A stretch of DNA of 33,308 bases from Poronia punctata (taxonomy: Eukaryota; Ascomycota; Sordariomycetes; Xylariales; Xylariaceae). Below are positions 1 to 9,265 of the stretch, piece by piece; position 1 is the first letter of the stretch, and every line of letters begins with the position of its first letter. The stretch is from assembly GCA_022579005.1 (NCBI GenBank), contig MU401781.1, positions 1 through 33,308 of the forward strand, read 5' to 3'. Below the pieces are notes generated by a model that saw only the letters and a list, made by a program, of their open reading frames with translations, ran no database searches and was not told the DNA's origin. A program made the translations under genes and the position numbers.

Positions 1-3000
1 AAAACTATAATTATATTAATAGCTTTTTTAAACTAATAAATATTAATATAGTAGCTATTAATAGCGTTTATAAGTTTAATATAATATAAAATTAACTAAA
101 TACTTTTATTTATAATATATTTTTTTTTAAAAAGCTTAGCTAGTACTACTTATTTAATAAATTTTTATTTTTAGCTTTTTAGTTTTATACTATTTTAAAA
201 AAAAATAATAAAATAACTTTATAATATAAATATTATGCTAGCTTTTTACTTTTAAAAGCTTTTTATTTATATTTTTTTTTTTAAACCTATTACTAATTTT
301 TTTTAATTTTATTATTTTTAAATATTTTTTTTATTTATATATTAAAATTAACAACTTACTTTTAAAAAATATAGTAATAATACTTTTTTTATTTTTTATA
401 TTGCTTAAAATAAAAAGTATGCCTTGCTGCTTTTAACTATTTTTTTTAATATTTTTATTTAATATTTTAAAATATATATTTTTATTTTATTTTTTTATAT
501 AAATTAATGCAATGCCTAGTTTTTTAAATATTTTTCCTATTTTGTAGCTTTTTTTTTTTTATTTTATATATAGTTATTAAAATCTTTTTTTTAAGCTTTG
601 TTTAGTAAACTGTTTATGCGTTAATTATATAAGCTTTTTTAATAATAATATAAATATTAGCTTATATACTTTAAAGTTTATAATAAATATAAAGCTTTTA
701 ATTAAATTAAACGTTATAAGTTACTATATTTTAAAAAGTAAATTAACTATATTATAATAAGTATAAAATATGCTTTAAACTATAAATGCATAGTTACTAT
801 AAAAACTACTTTAAAGTTTTAAATTAAAAATATATTTAAAAAATAACTATATACTTAAGTAAGTATTTATGTTTAATTTAATAAAACGCTTTTTATAGCA
901 TATATAAAAAATAATATTTAAGTAACTTATTTATTAAATTAAAAAAGCTTTATATTAACATTAGTTTTGTAATAAATATATAAAATATTTACTTTATAAT
1001 TTACTATTTTTACTTTTAACGTAAACAAGCTTTAAGTTAAAGTTTTTTTTTTTTGCTAAAGTTTTTATAAGCTTAATAATATATTTTAAAGCACTACTAG
1101 CAATATAAAAAAATAAGTAAACTAGCTAGTAAATATAATACTTTTAAGCAATATTATTAATAACTTTAATTTTTAAAGCTTTAAGTATTTTTTATATATT
1201 AGCACTTGCTTAATTAATAAAAAATTAATATAATATTTTTACTTTTTACTATTTAAAACTAAAAATAGTTTTTTTATTTTTTTTTATAACTAGCTAAGCT
1301 TTGCTTATTTTTTTTAGCTAAGCTTAGCAATTATTTTTTATAAGCAATATTAATATTAAGGTCTTTGCTAATTATATAGTTTATATTAGTATTGCTTTTA
1401 TTTATTTATTTAAGTTTTAAAATATTTATAGTAAAGCGTAGCGTTAATTTTAAAATAATAAAGCAGTAAAAAATATTTAAAAACTTAAAAAAAAAGTAGC
1501 AAAAAATATTTAAAAACTTAAAAAAAAAGCAAAAAAGCAAAAAAAAAAAAAAGCTAGCTTTTTAATACTTTTTTTACCGCTTTTTTAGCAAAGGCCTATA
1601 TTAGCTTAATAAATTATAAATAATATATAATTTTAAGTTATTACTAATAAGCTAGCTTTATAAAAATTGTTTAATTTAATAAGCAAATACTTAAAAATTA
1701 TAAATACGTTATAATAATTTATATTTATAGCTTTAAGCATTTAATAAAGCAAAATTTATTAAGTTTTTTTATTTTAATTTATTATAAAAAAAACTTAAAA
1801 AAAATACTTATTATAATTTTATTTGCTTATAGCATACTATACTTATAAAAAATAGCTTATAAACTTATTTTTGTTTTTTTAATTTATTTTTATACTTATA
1901 CTTTTTTTTTTTTAAAAACTTTTATTTTTACTTTTTTATTTTTAATTTGCTTAGTATTATTATTTACTTTATATATTTAATTTATTACCTTTATACTATA
2001 GTAAACTAGATTTTAATGCTTAAAAAGCTAGCTTTATAAAAGCTTTTAGCTTTTATTTATTTTTAAAAACTTTTATTTATACTTATAAATATTTAGCAAG
2101 CTTATTTTAAGCATATTAACTTATTACTAAGCTATATAAAACTATAAAGATTTTTAAGTAGTAAAAATATTAGCAATAATAAAATTAACTACTTACTTTT
2201 TAATAAAAAGTGCTTAGATTTTATTTTTTAAAAAATATAATAAAAAAAAATATTTAGCTTTTAGCTTAGCATACTAATTAAGCACTACTACTATAAATAG
2301 CTTTTAAATAGTAAAATTATAGTAAGCATTTGTTTAATTTTAAAAAACTAACTTAATATTTTAATTAAAAATATATTTAGCTAAGCTATAAGCATATTTT
2401 AAAACTTTTTATTTAAGTTTTTTAATAGCTATTTAAAAAAATAATTATAATAATAATTTAAAAAAAATATAATTAATATAAAGCTTTTAGTTTTAAAAAA
2501 ACATATTAGTAATAATTATTAAATTTTTATTATAGTTAAACTTTATTAGCAAAAAGCTTATATATTTAACTTAATAAGCTAGGCCTTTACTTTTAAACAT
2601 ATATAAGCAATAAAGCTTTTAGTAAACATTTAGCTATTAAAAATATATAAAGCTTTTAAATATTTTAGTTTTTTTTTTTTTTATAATTAAAATAATAGTT
2701 AGTTATATAAATACTTTTACTTTATAGCTTTAATTACTTTTATTAAAGCTTTAAATAATATAATTAATTTAATATTTAACTAAGCTTTTAAAGTAAACTT
2801 ATTAATATTTATTTTATTAGTTATATAATTAGCAATTAAATATAAAGTTATATTAAAATAAAAAAGCTTAATATTTATATTAGCTATATTTTAACAAGCT
2901 TTGCTAACTTTACTAACTATATTATTTATGCTTAACTTAATAATTTTTAATACTTTTACTAAGTTAGCTTAAAATTTAAATTTTAAAAAACTACTTGCTA

Positions 3001-4738
3001 AAATATATATTATATAGCTATATAAAAGCATACTTGCTTTTTTATAAACAAAGCAAATTTTTAATTTTAATATTAATATTTTATACTTTATAAAACTAAA
3101 TATTAATAACTTTTATAGCTTAATAAACTTATATAATAAAAATAGCAATATAATATAATATTAATATAAGCTAAAGTACTTAATTAATATAGCGCTTAAA
3201 ATTTGCTACTAAAAGTAGCTTACTAATAAAAAAGTAGTAATTATTATAAAATATTTTATAAAAAGCTATTATTTTAACTTTTGCTTTAAATATTTTATTA
3301 TAGCTATTAAACTTATATAAAAAGTTTATTTTATAAAAACTTAAGCTTAAAATAAAGTTATTTATAACTTATAATAAAAAGCTAGTATTTATAAATAAAT
3401 ATTAGCTTATTTTATTTTAAAGTATTATAAAAAGCTTTATTAGTATACTATAGTAATTAACTATAATTAAAAAGTAGTGTTTATTATTAATAGTTTAAAT
3501 ATATTTAAATAAAGTATTAAGCATATTAAAAAAAAACTATACTAAGTATACTTAACTATTTTTAATATATTGCTTACTTTAAAATATATTATAATAGTAC
3601 TTTTATTAATATAGTATAAAAGCTAAAAATATAAAATGCTTAGCATTATTTATATAGTTTACTTATTTAAAGTTTTAAACTAGCTTATTTTTTTAACTAT
3701 TAGTATTTATAATAATTATCAACTTTAAAATATAGCTACTTTATTAATAGCACTTAAAAATATAGCTAAAATTTATTTTATTAAATAAAAAACTATATTA
3801 ATAAAGCTAAATTAATAAAAAGCTTTATAATTTTAAACTTTTATAATAATTATAACTAAGTTTACTAAACTAAATATATAAAATATTTTAAAAGCTTTAC
3901 TATAATTTCTAGCTAATATAGTTTTAATTACTTTTTTATAAAAAAAATTAAAATAATAAGCACTTTATTTAAAGTATTAATAGTACGCTTATTAAGTAAA
4001 AAGCTTTTTATTAATAGCAGTTATAATTAAGGTTTAAAAGTTTTGCTAGCTAAAAAGCTTTAAAAAAAAGCATAATAGTATTTAACTTATTATAAGCTTT
4101 ATAGCTTTTTTATAAAAATAAAAAAATATATACTTAAATTTATTATTAAAAATATTATATTATAGCAATATTAATAAAATATACTAAAATAGTTTATTGC
4201 TAATATAAGTTTAAGTTTAGCTATTACCTTATATTATAAAGTTAATAAAACTTTTTTTTAATATATAACTTGCTTTTAGCTTATTTATTTTTATAAATAA
4301 AAAAGTTAAGTATAGTACTATATAAATATAGCAGCTTTTAATGCTATAATAGCTAAAATAAAGTTTTAGTAGCTAAAATAAGCTACTACTAAAGCTAATA
4401 ATAAGCAATCTTAATAAATAAAACCTTTAATAACTTTAAATAACTATAAAAAGCTTATTAAATAATAAAATAATAAAGCATTATATTAATCTTACTAAAA
4501 AAAAAAGTTTTTATAATGTATTAATTTATTTTAGCTTTAAAATATTAAAAATAGCAACTTTTTTAGCTAAAAAAAATTATAACATAATTAGCATATATGC
4601 TAATTACGCTTTACGTTATAAAGTAGCTATAAAACTAAAAAAAGCTAGCTTAATTTTTATTTTTATATATATAGTTATTATTTTCGCGTTACTTTTTAAA
4701 CTTAAATACTTAGCTATTTATTATATATATAATATACT
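1..4738. repeat. A+T-rich RIP block upstream of pol, identity unresolved
   Basis: No open frame and no protein similarity that I could read in this 4.7-kb part. By position it should include the gag gene, the protease and the 5' LTR of the Gypsy element whose pol follows, and probably part of another repeat further left, since a complete element of this class would not normally need 4.7 kb upstream of the RT linker. I looked for a mutated zinc knuckle and an aspartic protease motif near 4400-4700 and found nothing I would defend. Confidence 0.5.
1468..1529. repeat. Short tandem duplication inside the RIP block
   Basis: A 33-base unit beginning AAAAAATATTTAAAAACTT occurs twice head to tail (1468-1500 and from 1501), followed by short GCAAAA repeats to about 1552. 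The copies are nearly identical although surrounded by heavily mutated DNA, so the duplication probably arose after or late in the mutation process, for example by replication slippage. No function is implied. Confidence 0.6.
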
Positions 4739-5084
4739 AAGTCATGCTTTTTAGAATACCTTTATAAAGCTGTAATTAATATAAAGCCTTTAAAACCTAG
4801 TTAATACGTCTACTTTAGCTAAACCTTTTTTAGTATAAAGTTAAAGTAATCTTTAAAAATCTTCAATTTTTATTGCAATACTTTAAAGTTTAATATTATA
4901 GCTATTATTTAAGCTACTTAAAATATTATTATAAATATATTTAAAAAGTTTTATAATTACTTACTTATTATAAATAAAAAAGCTGCTTTTTATTTACTTA
5001 ACTATATAATATAAAACTATGCTATTAACTTTTTAAAAAAAAATATTTTTTTAAAAACTTTTTTATGCTATAATTACTAAAAAA
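4739..5084 (+). pseudogene. Linker between protease and RT of the Gypsy pol
   Basis: Frame 2 codons give a readable tract ending with KKAAFYLLNYII, a stop, then NYAINFLKK. In intact fungal Gypsy elements this position carries the segment in which the acidic/aromatic stretch before RT is followed by a LPPHRPYDH-like motif. The histidine, proline and aspartate positions are here Tyr, Leu and Asn, the expected C-to-T and G-to-A products. This part looks somewhat less mutated than its surroundings (it keeps several CpA, CpG and CpC sites). The shift into the RT frame lies somewhere between here and 5085, a stretch that includes long A and T runs at 5033-5062. Confidence 0.65.
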
Positions 5085-5700
5085 CTAAATGCTTTAAAAG
5101 TTTAGCTAAAAAAAATGTTAAATTTTAAATATATTAAGAAATTAATATTATTATATAGCGCTTTTTTAATGTTTATAAATAAAAAAAATATTATAAAGCT
5201 GCGTTTTATAGTTAATTATTAAAAACTTAATAATATTATAATACTAATTTAGTATTTAATTCTATTAATATTTAAGCTATAAGTATATTTTAGTATAGCT
5301 AAATAGTTTATTAAAATAAACTTTAAATTTAGTTTTTATTTAGTTTAAATTAAAAAAGGTTATAAATAAAAAACTGCTTTTTAATATAAATATAAACTTT
5401 TTAAATATATTGTTATGCTTATAAAACTAATTAATACTTTAGCAACGTTTTAATTTATAATAAATAATATTTTTTAAAACCTTATAAATAATAGTTTGCT
5501 TATTTATTTAAATAATTTATTTATTTATATAAATACTATTAAAAAATATAATTATATTATAAAAAAGGTTTTTTATTGCTTAACTTAGTATTATTTTATT
5601 ATTATACTTTAAAAATATAAATAATAAGTTAAAAAAGTTAAATTTTTAAAATATATTATTAATATTAAAAGCATTAAAATAGCTTAAAATTAAATTAACT
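5085..5700 (+). pseudogene. Mutated reverse transcriptase domain of the Gypsy pol
   Basis: In one frame without indels the codons give LRFIVNY (family LRFCVDYR), then LVxIKKGYKxKTAF at 5340-5381 (family LVRIKEGDEWKTAF), KYIVMLIKLINTLATF at 5403-5450 (family EYLVMPFGLTNAPATF), and YLNNLFIY at 5505-5528, where the catalytic YLDD box has both aspartates turned to asparagine (5511-5516). VKKVKFLKYII follows at about 5628-5660, matching the conserved EVxFLGxII after the palm. In-frame TAA/TAG codons sit where Gln, Arg or Trp is conserved. Identification as Ty3/Gypsy RT is firm; activity is excluded. Confidence 0.92.
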
Positions 5701-5749
5701 ATATTGCTAAATAAAAAAACTTAAAAATGCTTAAAAGGTTATAATAATT

Positions 5750-6300
5750 TATAAGCTTTGCTAACTTTTATTAATGCTTTATTAAAAACTTTTTTAAAAT
5801 AGTAAAGCTTTTAATAAATATAAATAAAGTTAATATTAAAATTTAAAAATAAACTAGCTAAATAGCTAAAGTTATATAAATACTTAAATATAAATTTATT
5901 ATAGCTTTAATTTTAGTTTATTTTAATTTTAACGCTATAGTATATATTAAAACTAACGCTTTTAACTATGCTTTTAGCGCAGTTTTTTTTAAAAAAAATT
6001 AAAATAGCAAGCTTTAACTTATTATATTTTACTTTTAAAAGCTTTTGCTAGTAAAAATAAATTATAAAATTTATAATAAAAAACTATTAATAATAGTTAA
6101 CTTTTTTAATTAATAAAAATAGTATTTAAAAAGTGCTAAGTATAAAATAAAAATTTATTTTAATTATTAAAACTTTGCTTACTTTATTACTATTAAAGTA
6201 ATAAATAAAAAATAAACAAAATAAGCACAATAATTGTTAACTTATTAGTTTATTATTAACTATAAGCTTAAAAAATAAAATAAAAAAGCTAATATTTTTT
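5750..6300 (+). pseudogene. Mutated RT connection and RNase H domain of the Gypsy pol
   Basis: The RT frame continues with FANFY, a stop, then CFIKNFFKIVKLL (family FANFYRRFIKNFSKIVKPL) at 5757-5813, then ALILVYFNF and KTNAF (5949-5963), which corresponds to the ETDAS motif opening RNase H with its first catalytic aspartate changed to Asn. NYKIYNKKLLIIV follows at 6060-6098 (family NYEIYDKELLAIV), then YFITIKVIN near 6180 and FIINYKLKK near 6249-6275 (family FxINYRPGKEN). The frame is uninterrupted except for RIP-type stops. Confidence 0.88.
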
Positions 6301-6673
6301 TTTAATTATAATAATATTAGCTTAAAAAAAAAGCTAAAAACTAGCTTATTAAAACAGTTTTATAAAAAAAAAAATTTTATACTTTAAAAGATTTTTAAAA
6401 TAAGTTTTTTTAGTTATAGCATTATTAGTAAAATTATTAACAACTTTAATAACTTTAAAACGCTTTTATAGTTTTAAAGTTTTTTAATAAAATTAAAACT
6501 TTATTAAGTATATAAAAAAAGCTAAACTTAAAAATTTTAAGTATAAGCTTAAATTAAAAGTATTATAAAAAAATATAGTATTAAAAAATAGTTTTTTATA
6601 TTATAAAAACTACTTTTAAGTTTTTTATAACTTATAAATTAAAGTAATAAAATTAAAGCATAATACTTTTATA

Positions 6674-7450
6674 GCTAGTTATATAAGTATAAATAAAATA
6701 CTTAAGCTAATTACTTATAATTTTTAATAGCTAAGTTTAAAAAGCATTATTAAAAGTTTTATAAGTAAATATTTTAAGTGCTAATAAAACAAAGCTTTAA
6801 AGTATATACTTTTTAAACTTTTATAGCTTATAAAGCTTTATTATTAACTATAAAATATAATAATAATAAACTTTATTATAAACTTTTTTTTTTTAATAAA
6901 TATAATTTTATATAGGTAATAGTTAACTTTTTTATTAAAATAAAATAATTTATATTTTTAAAAGTAAATAAAAAAAAAATAAAAAATTTTATTAAAAATT
7001 TTATTAAAACTTATTAAAAGTATTATAGTATTTTTTTAAATATTATTTTTAATAAAGATTTTAAATTTACTGCTTATTTTTAAAAAGATTTTTTTAAACT
7101 TATTAAAATTAAACCTTATATAAGTATTACGTTTTATTTTTAAACTAATAGCTAAATAAAATAACTTAATTAGTTTTTTAAAGTATACTTTTATATATTT
7201 ATTAACTATAAAATAAATAATTAAAAAAACTTATTACTTATAGCTAAATTTGCTTATAATAATACTTTTTTTGCTTTAATATATATAACTTTATTTTATA
7301 TTAATTATAAGTATTATTTATTAGCTTATAATTTATTACTAGCTAATGCTAAACTTTTAAATTTTAGTACTAAATTATATACTTATTAAATAATAAAAGT
7401 TTATAAAACTATTAAAAAATACTTTAAAGCTAGCTAAAAAAAAATTAAAA
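6674..7450 (+). pseudogene. Mutated integrase (zinc-binding and DDE core) of the Gypsy pol
   Basis: The HHCC zinc region reads ASYISINKILKLIT from 6674 (family AGHxGxNKTLxLI; His is now Tyr). TAA TAG at 6725-6730 stands for the Trp-Trp pair. In the CxxC pair the first Cys is Tyr and the second survives (6779). A one-base shift in a T11 run (6884-6894) moves to the frame with VNFFIK at 6922-6939 (family VDRLTK), NKDFKFTAYF at 7051-7080 (SDRDPKF), FYF-stop-TNS-stop at about 7132-7155 (HPQTDGQ), and AKFAYNNTFF at about 7243-7272 (AEFAYNN). The three catalytic acids are now Asn (6925), Asn (7051) and Lys (7159). Confidence 0.92.
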
Positions 7451-7612
7451 AAATAAGCAAATAAAAAAAAGCTTAAAACTTTAAAATATTAAAAAAATTA
7501 ATTAGTAATGTTAAATATTTAAAATATTAAAACTAAATAATTAATAAAAAAGCTTAATAAAAAACTTTTAAGTTTTTTTAATATTTTTAATATTATTTTA
7601 TTTATTATTATT

Positions 7613-7690
7613 AAACTTATACTATTTAAAAAGTAAAAAATATATAATACTTTTTATATTTTTTTAATTAAACTTTACTATACTAATAAT
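7613..7690 (+). pseudogene. Conserved integrase C-terminal motif of the Gypsy pol
   Basis: From 7613 the codons give KLILFKK, a stop, KIYNTFYIFLIKLYYTN, which follows the well-known 'LP..W.IHxxFHxSLLEPY' end of Gypsy integrases, with both histidines changed to Tyr. This is again shifted relative to the integrase core, probably in A-runs near 7440-7470. A chromodomain may follow at about 7740-7890, but the mutated codons are too ambiguous for me to call it. Confidence 0.7.
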
Positions 7691-8203
7691 TAAAAACTTG
7701 TTAACTTTAACTAGGTTTTATAAAATATAGTACTAATTAAATTAAAAAAATATTATATAAATAAAGTTGTTAATTTTATAAAAACTTTTTAAAAAAATAT
7801 TAAATATTTAATTAAGTAAAAAAATTAATTAGTAAAAAAAAATTAAACTTAAAAGCTTTATAATAACTTTATAAGTAATAAAGCTAAAGTTATAGTTAAA
7901 AAGTTTTATTAGCTTAAATTATAAAAACTAATAAATTTTTAAGCTATATAAAAAGCTAGCATAATACTTTTTAAGTATAGCTTTAACGTTTTATTTAAAA
8001 AGCTATTATAATGCTTTAATTAACTTATATTATTATTAACTATATTAGCGCTTAAAATAAGCTTTTTAAAAAAAAAGCTAGTATTATATAAAACGTTTAA
8101 ATAATTAAACTTAGCTAATTAAAAAGCTATAAGTATTAAAAATAACTTTTTTAAATAAAAAAGTTAAATAAAATTAACTTATTAGTTTTATATTATATAT
8201 ACT

Positions 8204-8409
8204 TGTAAATATAAAATGCAAACTTTCTTTATATAAAAGAAATAAAAACTGCCAATTTTTAGCTAAAAATAAAAATAAATAAACCTATATTCTCTTAAGG
8301 GCTTAAAAAGGGACTTTTTCCTTATAAACCCTTTTAGCCTATATAAAATTATTAAATTAAATTAAAGCTATTCCTACTTCTAAGTCGCTATACTAAGCCC
8401 CTTGTTACA
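8204..8409. repeat. Candidate 3' LTR of the Gypsy element
   Basis: This 206-base stretch begins TGTAA (8204-8208) and ends TTACA (8405-8409), matching the short inverted TG...CA ends of LTRs. It lies downstream of pol exactly where A+T-rich DNA gives way to normal sequence, and it carries a TATA-like word at about 8340-8347. The outer half (8290-8350) keeps GGG and CCC runs, so it is less mutated than the body. I could not find the matching 5' LTR, a clear polypurine tract just upstream, or a target-site duplication, so the limits are a guess. Confidence 0.3.
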
Positions 8410-8521
8410 AAACATTTAATAGCGCATCCGACGGTTATCACCTACTCTCTAACCTAGGTAGGGATGAATGGCCGACAGTTAGTTAGGAGTACGACCTCCC
8501 CTTACCAAGCGACATATTCCT

Positions 8522-8587
8522 GGACTGGAAAGTTGTTCGAGTGAGTTTGTAGCCATTATTTGCGGTCAACTACAAGCTTTCCAGTCC
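8522..8587. repeat. Strong inverted repeat (hairpin)
   Basis: GGACTGGAAAG at 8522-8532 is exactly complementary to CTTTCCAGTCC at 8577-8587. Allowing one bulged base, the pairing extends inward to 15 pairs (TTGT with ACAAG), and a second inner pair TTGTAG / CTACAA lies inside the remaining loop. The structure sits 113 bases beyond the proposed LTR end and 608 bases before the tRNA. It is not followed by a T-run, so it is not a simple terminator. It may be a fragment of a small inverted-repeat element or a structured RNA. Confidence 0.55.
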
Positions 8588-8693
8588 CAACGACGCCAAC
8601 TAGTCAAACACTCTAATGGCATATCCGGACGAGGAAGTAATCGTCAAGATAAAGTTCGGAGCCCCTTTCGGCCCGGTAGGCGGAGTGTGAAGG

Positions 8694-8930
8694 ATGGCGA
8701 AGAGCAATCGAATAGGCCCTCCTAATACCCCCAAACCTGTGTCGCCCCCCGAGTCCTTACTCAGGTAGCCGCCAGAGCCCGTCGACGGGAGTGACGCCGA
8801 AAACTGGGATGATTGTGGAGTGTATCTACAGAATCGTAACGGGTTGAAGGCGGATGACGACAGGGAGGGAGAGAACGCATCTCGGTTGCAAATCTATGAG
8901 TGGCCTGCGATACAAAGCCGAGGATCTTGA
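8694..8930 (+). pseudogene. 79-codon frame interrupted by one TAG, unknown
   Basis: An ATG at 8694 opens a frame that runs to TGA at 8928-8930 with a single internal TAG at 8766-8768. The second half is acidic and polar (PVDGSDAENWDDCGVYL) and looks more protein-like than the surrounding chance frames. The TAG would read CAG if one C-to-T change were reversed, which is the RIP-type change expected next to a RIP block. I do not recognise the product. It could be the tail of a host gene damaged by mutation leaking out of the repeat, or chance. Confidence 0.25.
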
Positions 8931-9176
8931 ACGACCATCAGACAGGAAGAATACGCATGAGGAGAAGAAAGAAGTACTTACTCATTAGGGGCTTATTCCT
9001 TTATCATTGTTCAAAAGGAGGTGGGTTAACCACCACTTAGGTTAGGTATTAATCAAGATGCCTTTAAACCATGCGCACATTATTTTCTTTCTCGCCGCAA
9101 AAATGAATGAAAACCCAGCAACTATCCTCCCTACCCTGCCTTACTTAGCTATTATCCAACCATGCCCGAAATAATA

Positions 9177-9194
9177 ATAAAAATATTTCTTTTA
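9177..9194 (-). terminator. Pol III terminator of the tRNA-Gln gene
   Basis: On the minus strand, immediately after the tRNA 3' end, come TAAAAGAAATA and then a run of five T. A run of four or more T in the non-template strand is the normal RNA polymerase III stop signal. Confidence 0.75.
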
Positions 9195-9265
9195 GGTCTC
9201 CCTGGGAATCGAACCCAGATTAGCGGAATCAGAATCCGCTGTGATAACCATTACACTAGGAAACC
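9195..9265 (-). tRNA. tRNA-Gln (anticodon CTG)
   Basis: Read on the minus strand, the sequence folds into a standard cloverleaf. The acceptor stem is GGTTTCC / GGAGACC with one T-G wobble. The D arm is GTGTAATGGTTATCAC, the anticodon stem GCGGA / TCCGC closes a loop TTCTGAT with CTG at positions 34-36, and the T arm is CTGGG TTCGATT CCCAG. There is no intron and no encoded CCA, as expected for a nuclear fungal gene. It reads CAG codons. The internal A and B boxes (D and T arms) serve as the pol III promoter. Its 3' flank (lower coordinates) carries a terminator T-run. Confidence 0.95.

Larger units (their letters stand above)
4739..7690 (+). pseudogene. Ty3/Gypsy retrotransposon pol, RIP-inactivated
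   Basis: Reading the + strand in codons and allowing TAA/TAG in place of CAA, CAG, TGG and CGA gives a continuous Ty3/Gypsy polyprotein in the normal order: linker before RT, RT, RNase H, integrase zinc domain, integrase core, and C-terminal segment. The frame changes several times (start positions mod 3: 2 near 4739-5030, 0 at about 5085-6300, 2 at 6674-6890, 1 at 6892-about 7450, 2 at 7613). The one change I located exactly lies in the T11 run at 6884-6894; the others fall in intervals that contain long A or T runs. Order and spacing are otherwise intact, so the copy died by point mutation, not by large deletion. The encoded polyprotein would have driven reverse transcription and integration of the element; this copy cannot. 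The 5' limit (gag-protease) is not resolved. Confidence 0.88.
1..8250. repeat. RIP-mutated A+T-rich repeat block
   Basis: This stretch is overwhelmingly A and T (roughly 85-90% by eye, not counted) and has no usable reading frame in any direction. In the lines I sampled (1-180 and 3421-3600), almost every surviving C is either followed by T or preceded by G, and G shows the mirror pattern, so words such as AGCT, ACT, GCT, GCA and TGC make up nearly all the remaining GC. This is what C-to-T change on both strands with a strong neighbour preference leaves behind, as RIP does to repeated DNA in ascomycetes. The right edge is sharp: between about 8200 and 8410 composition returns to normal. The right half contains a recognisable Ty3/Gypsy pol (separate entries). 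RIP blocks are usually methylated and heterochromatic; that is inference here. Confidence 0.9.

Noticed and set aside
4560..4640. Mutated gag zinc knuckle
   Set aside because: A few TGC codons are suggestive, but the C-x2-C-x4-H-x4-C spacing could not be restored in any single frame.
7740..7890. Chromodomain after the integrase
   Set aside because: The spacing is right for a chromovirus-type element, but RIP has left codons too ambiguous to show the aromatic cage residues.
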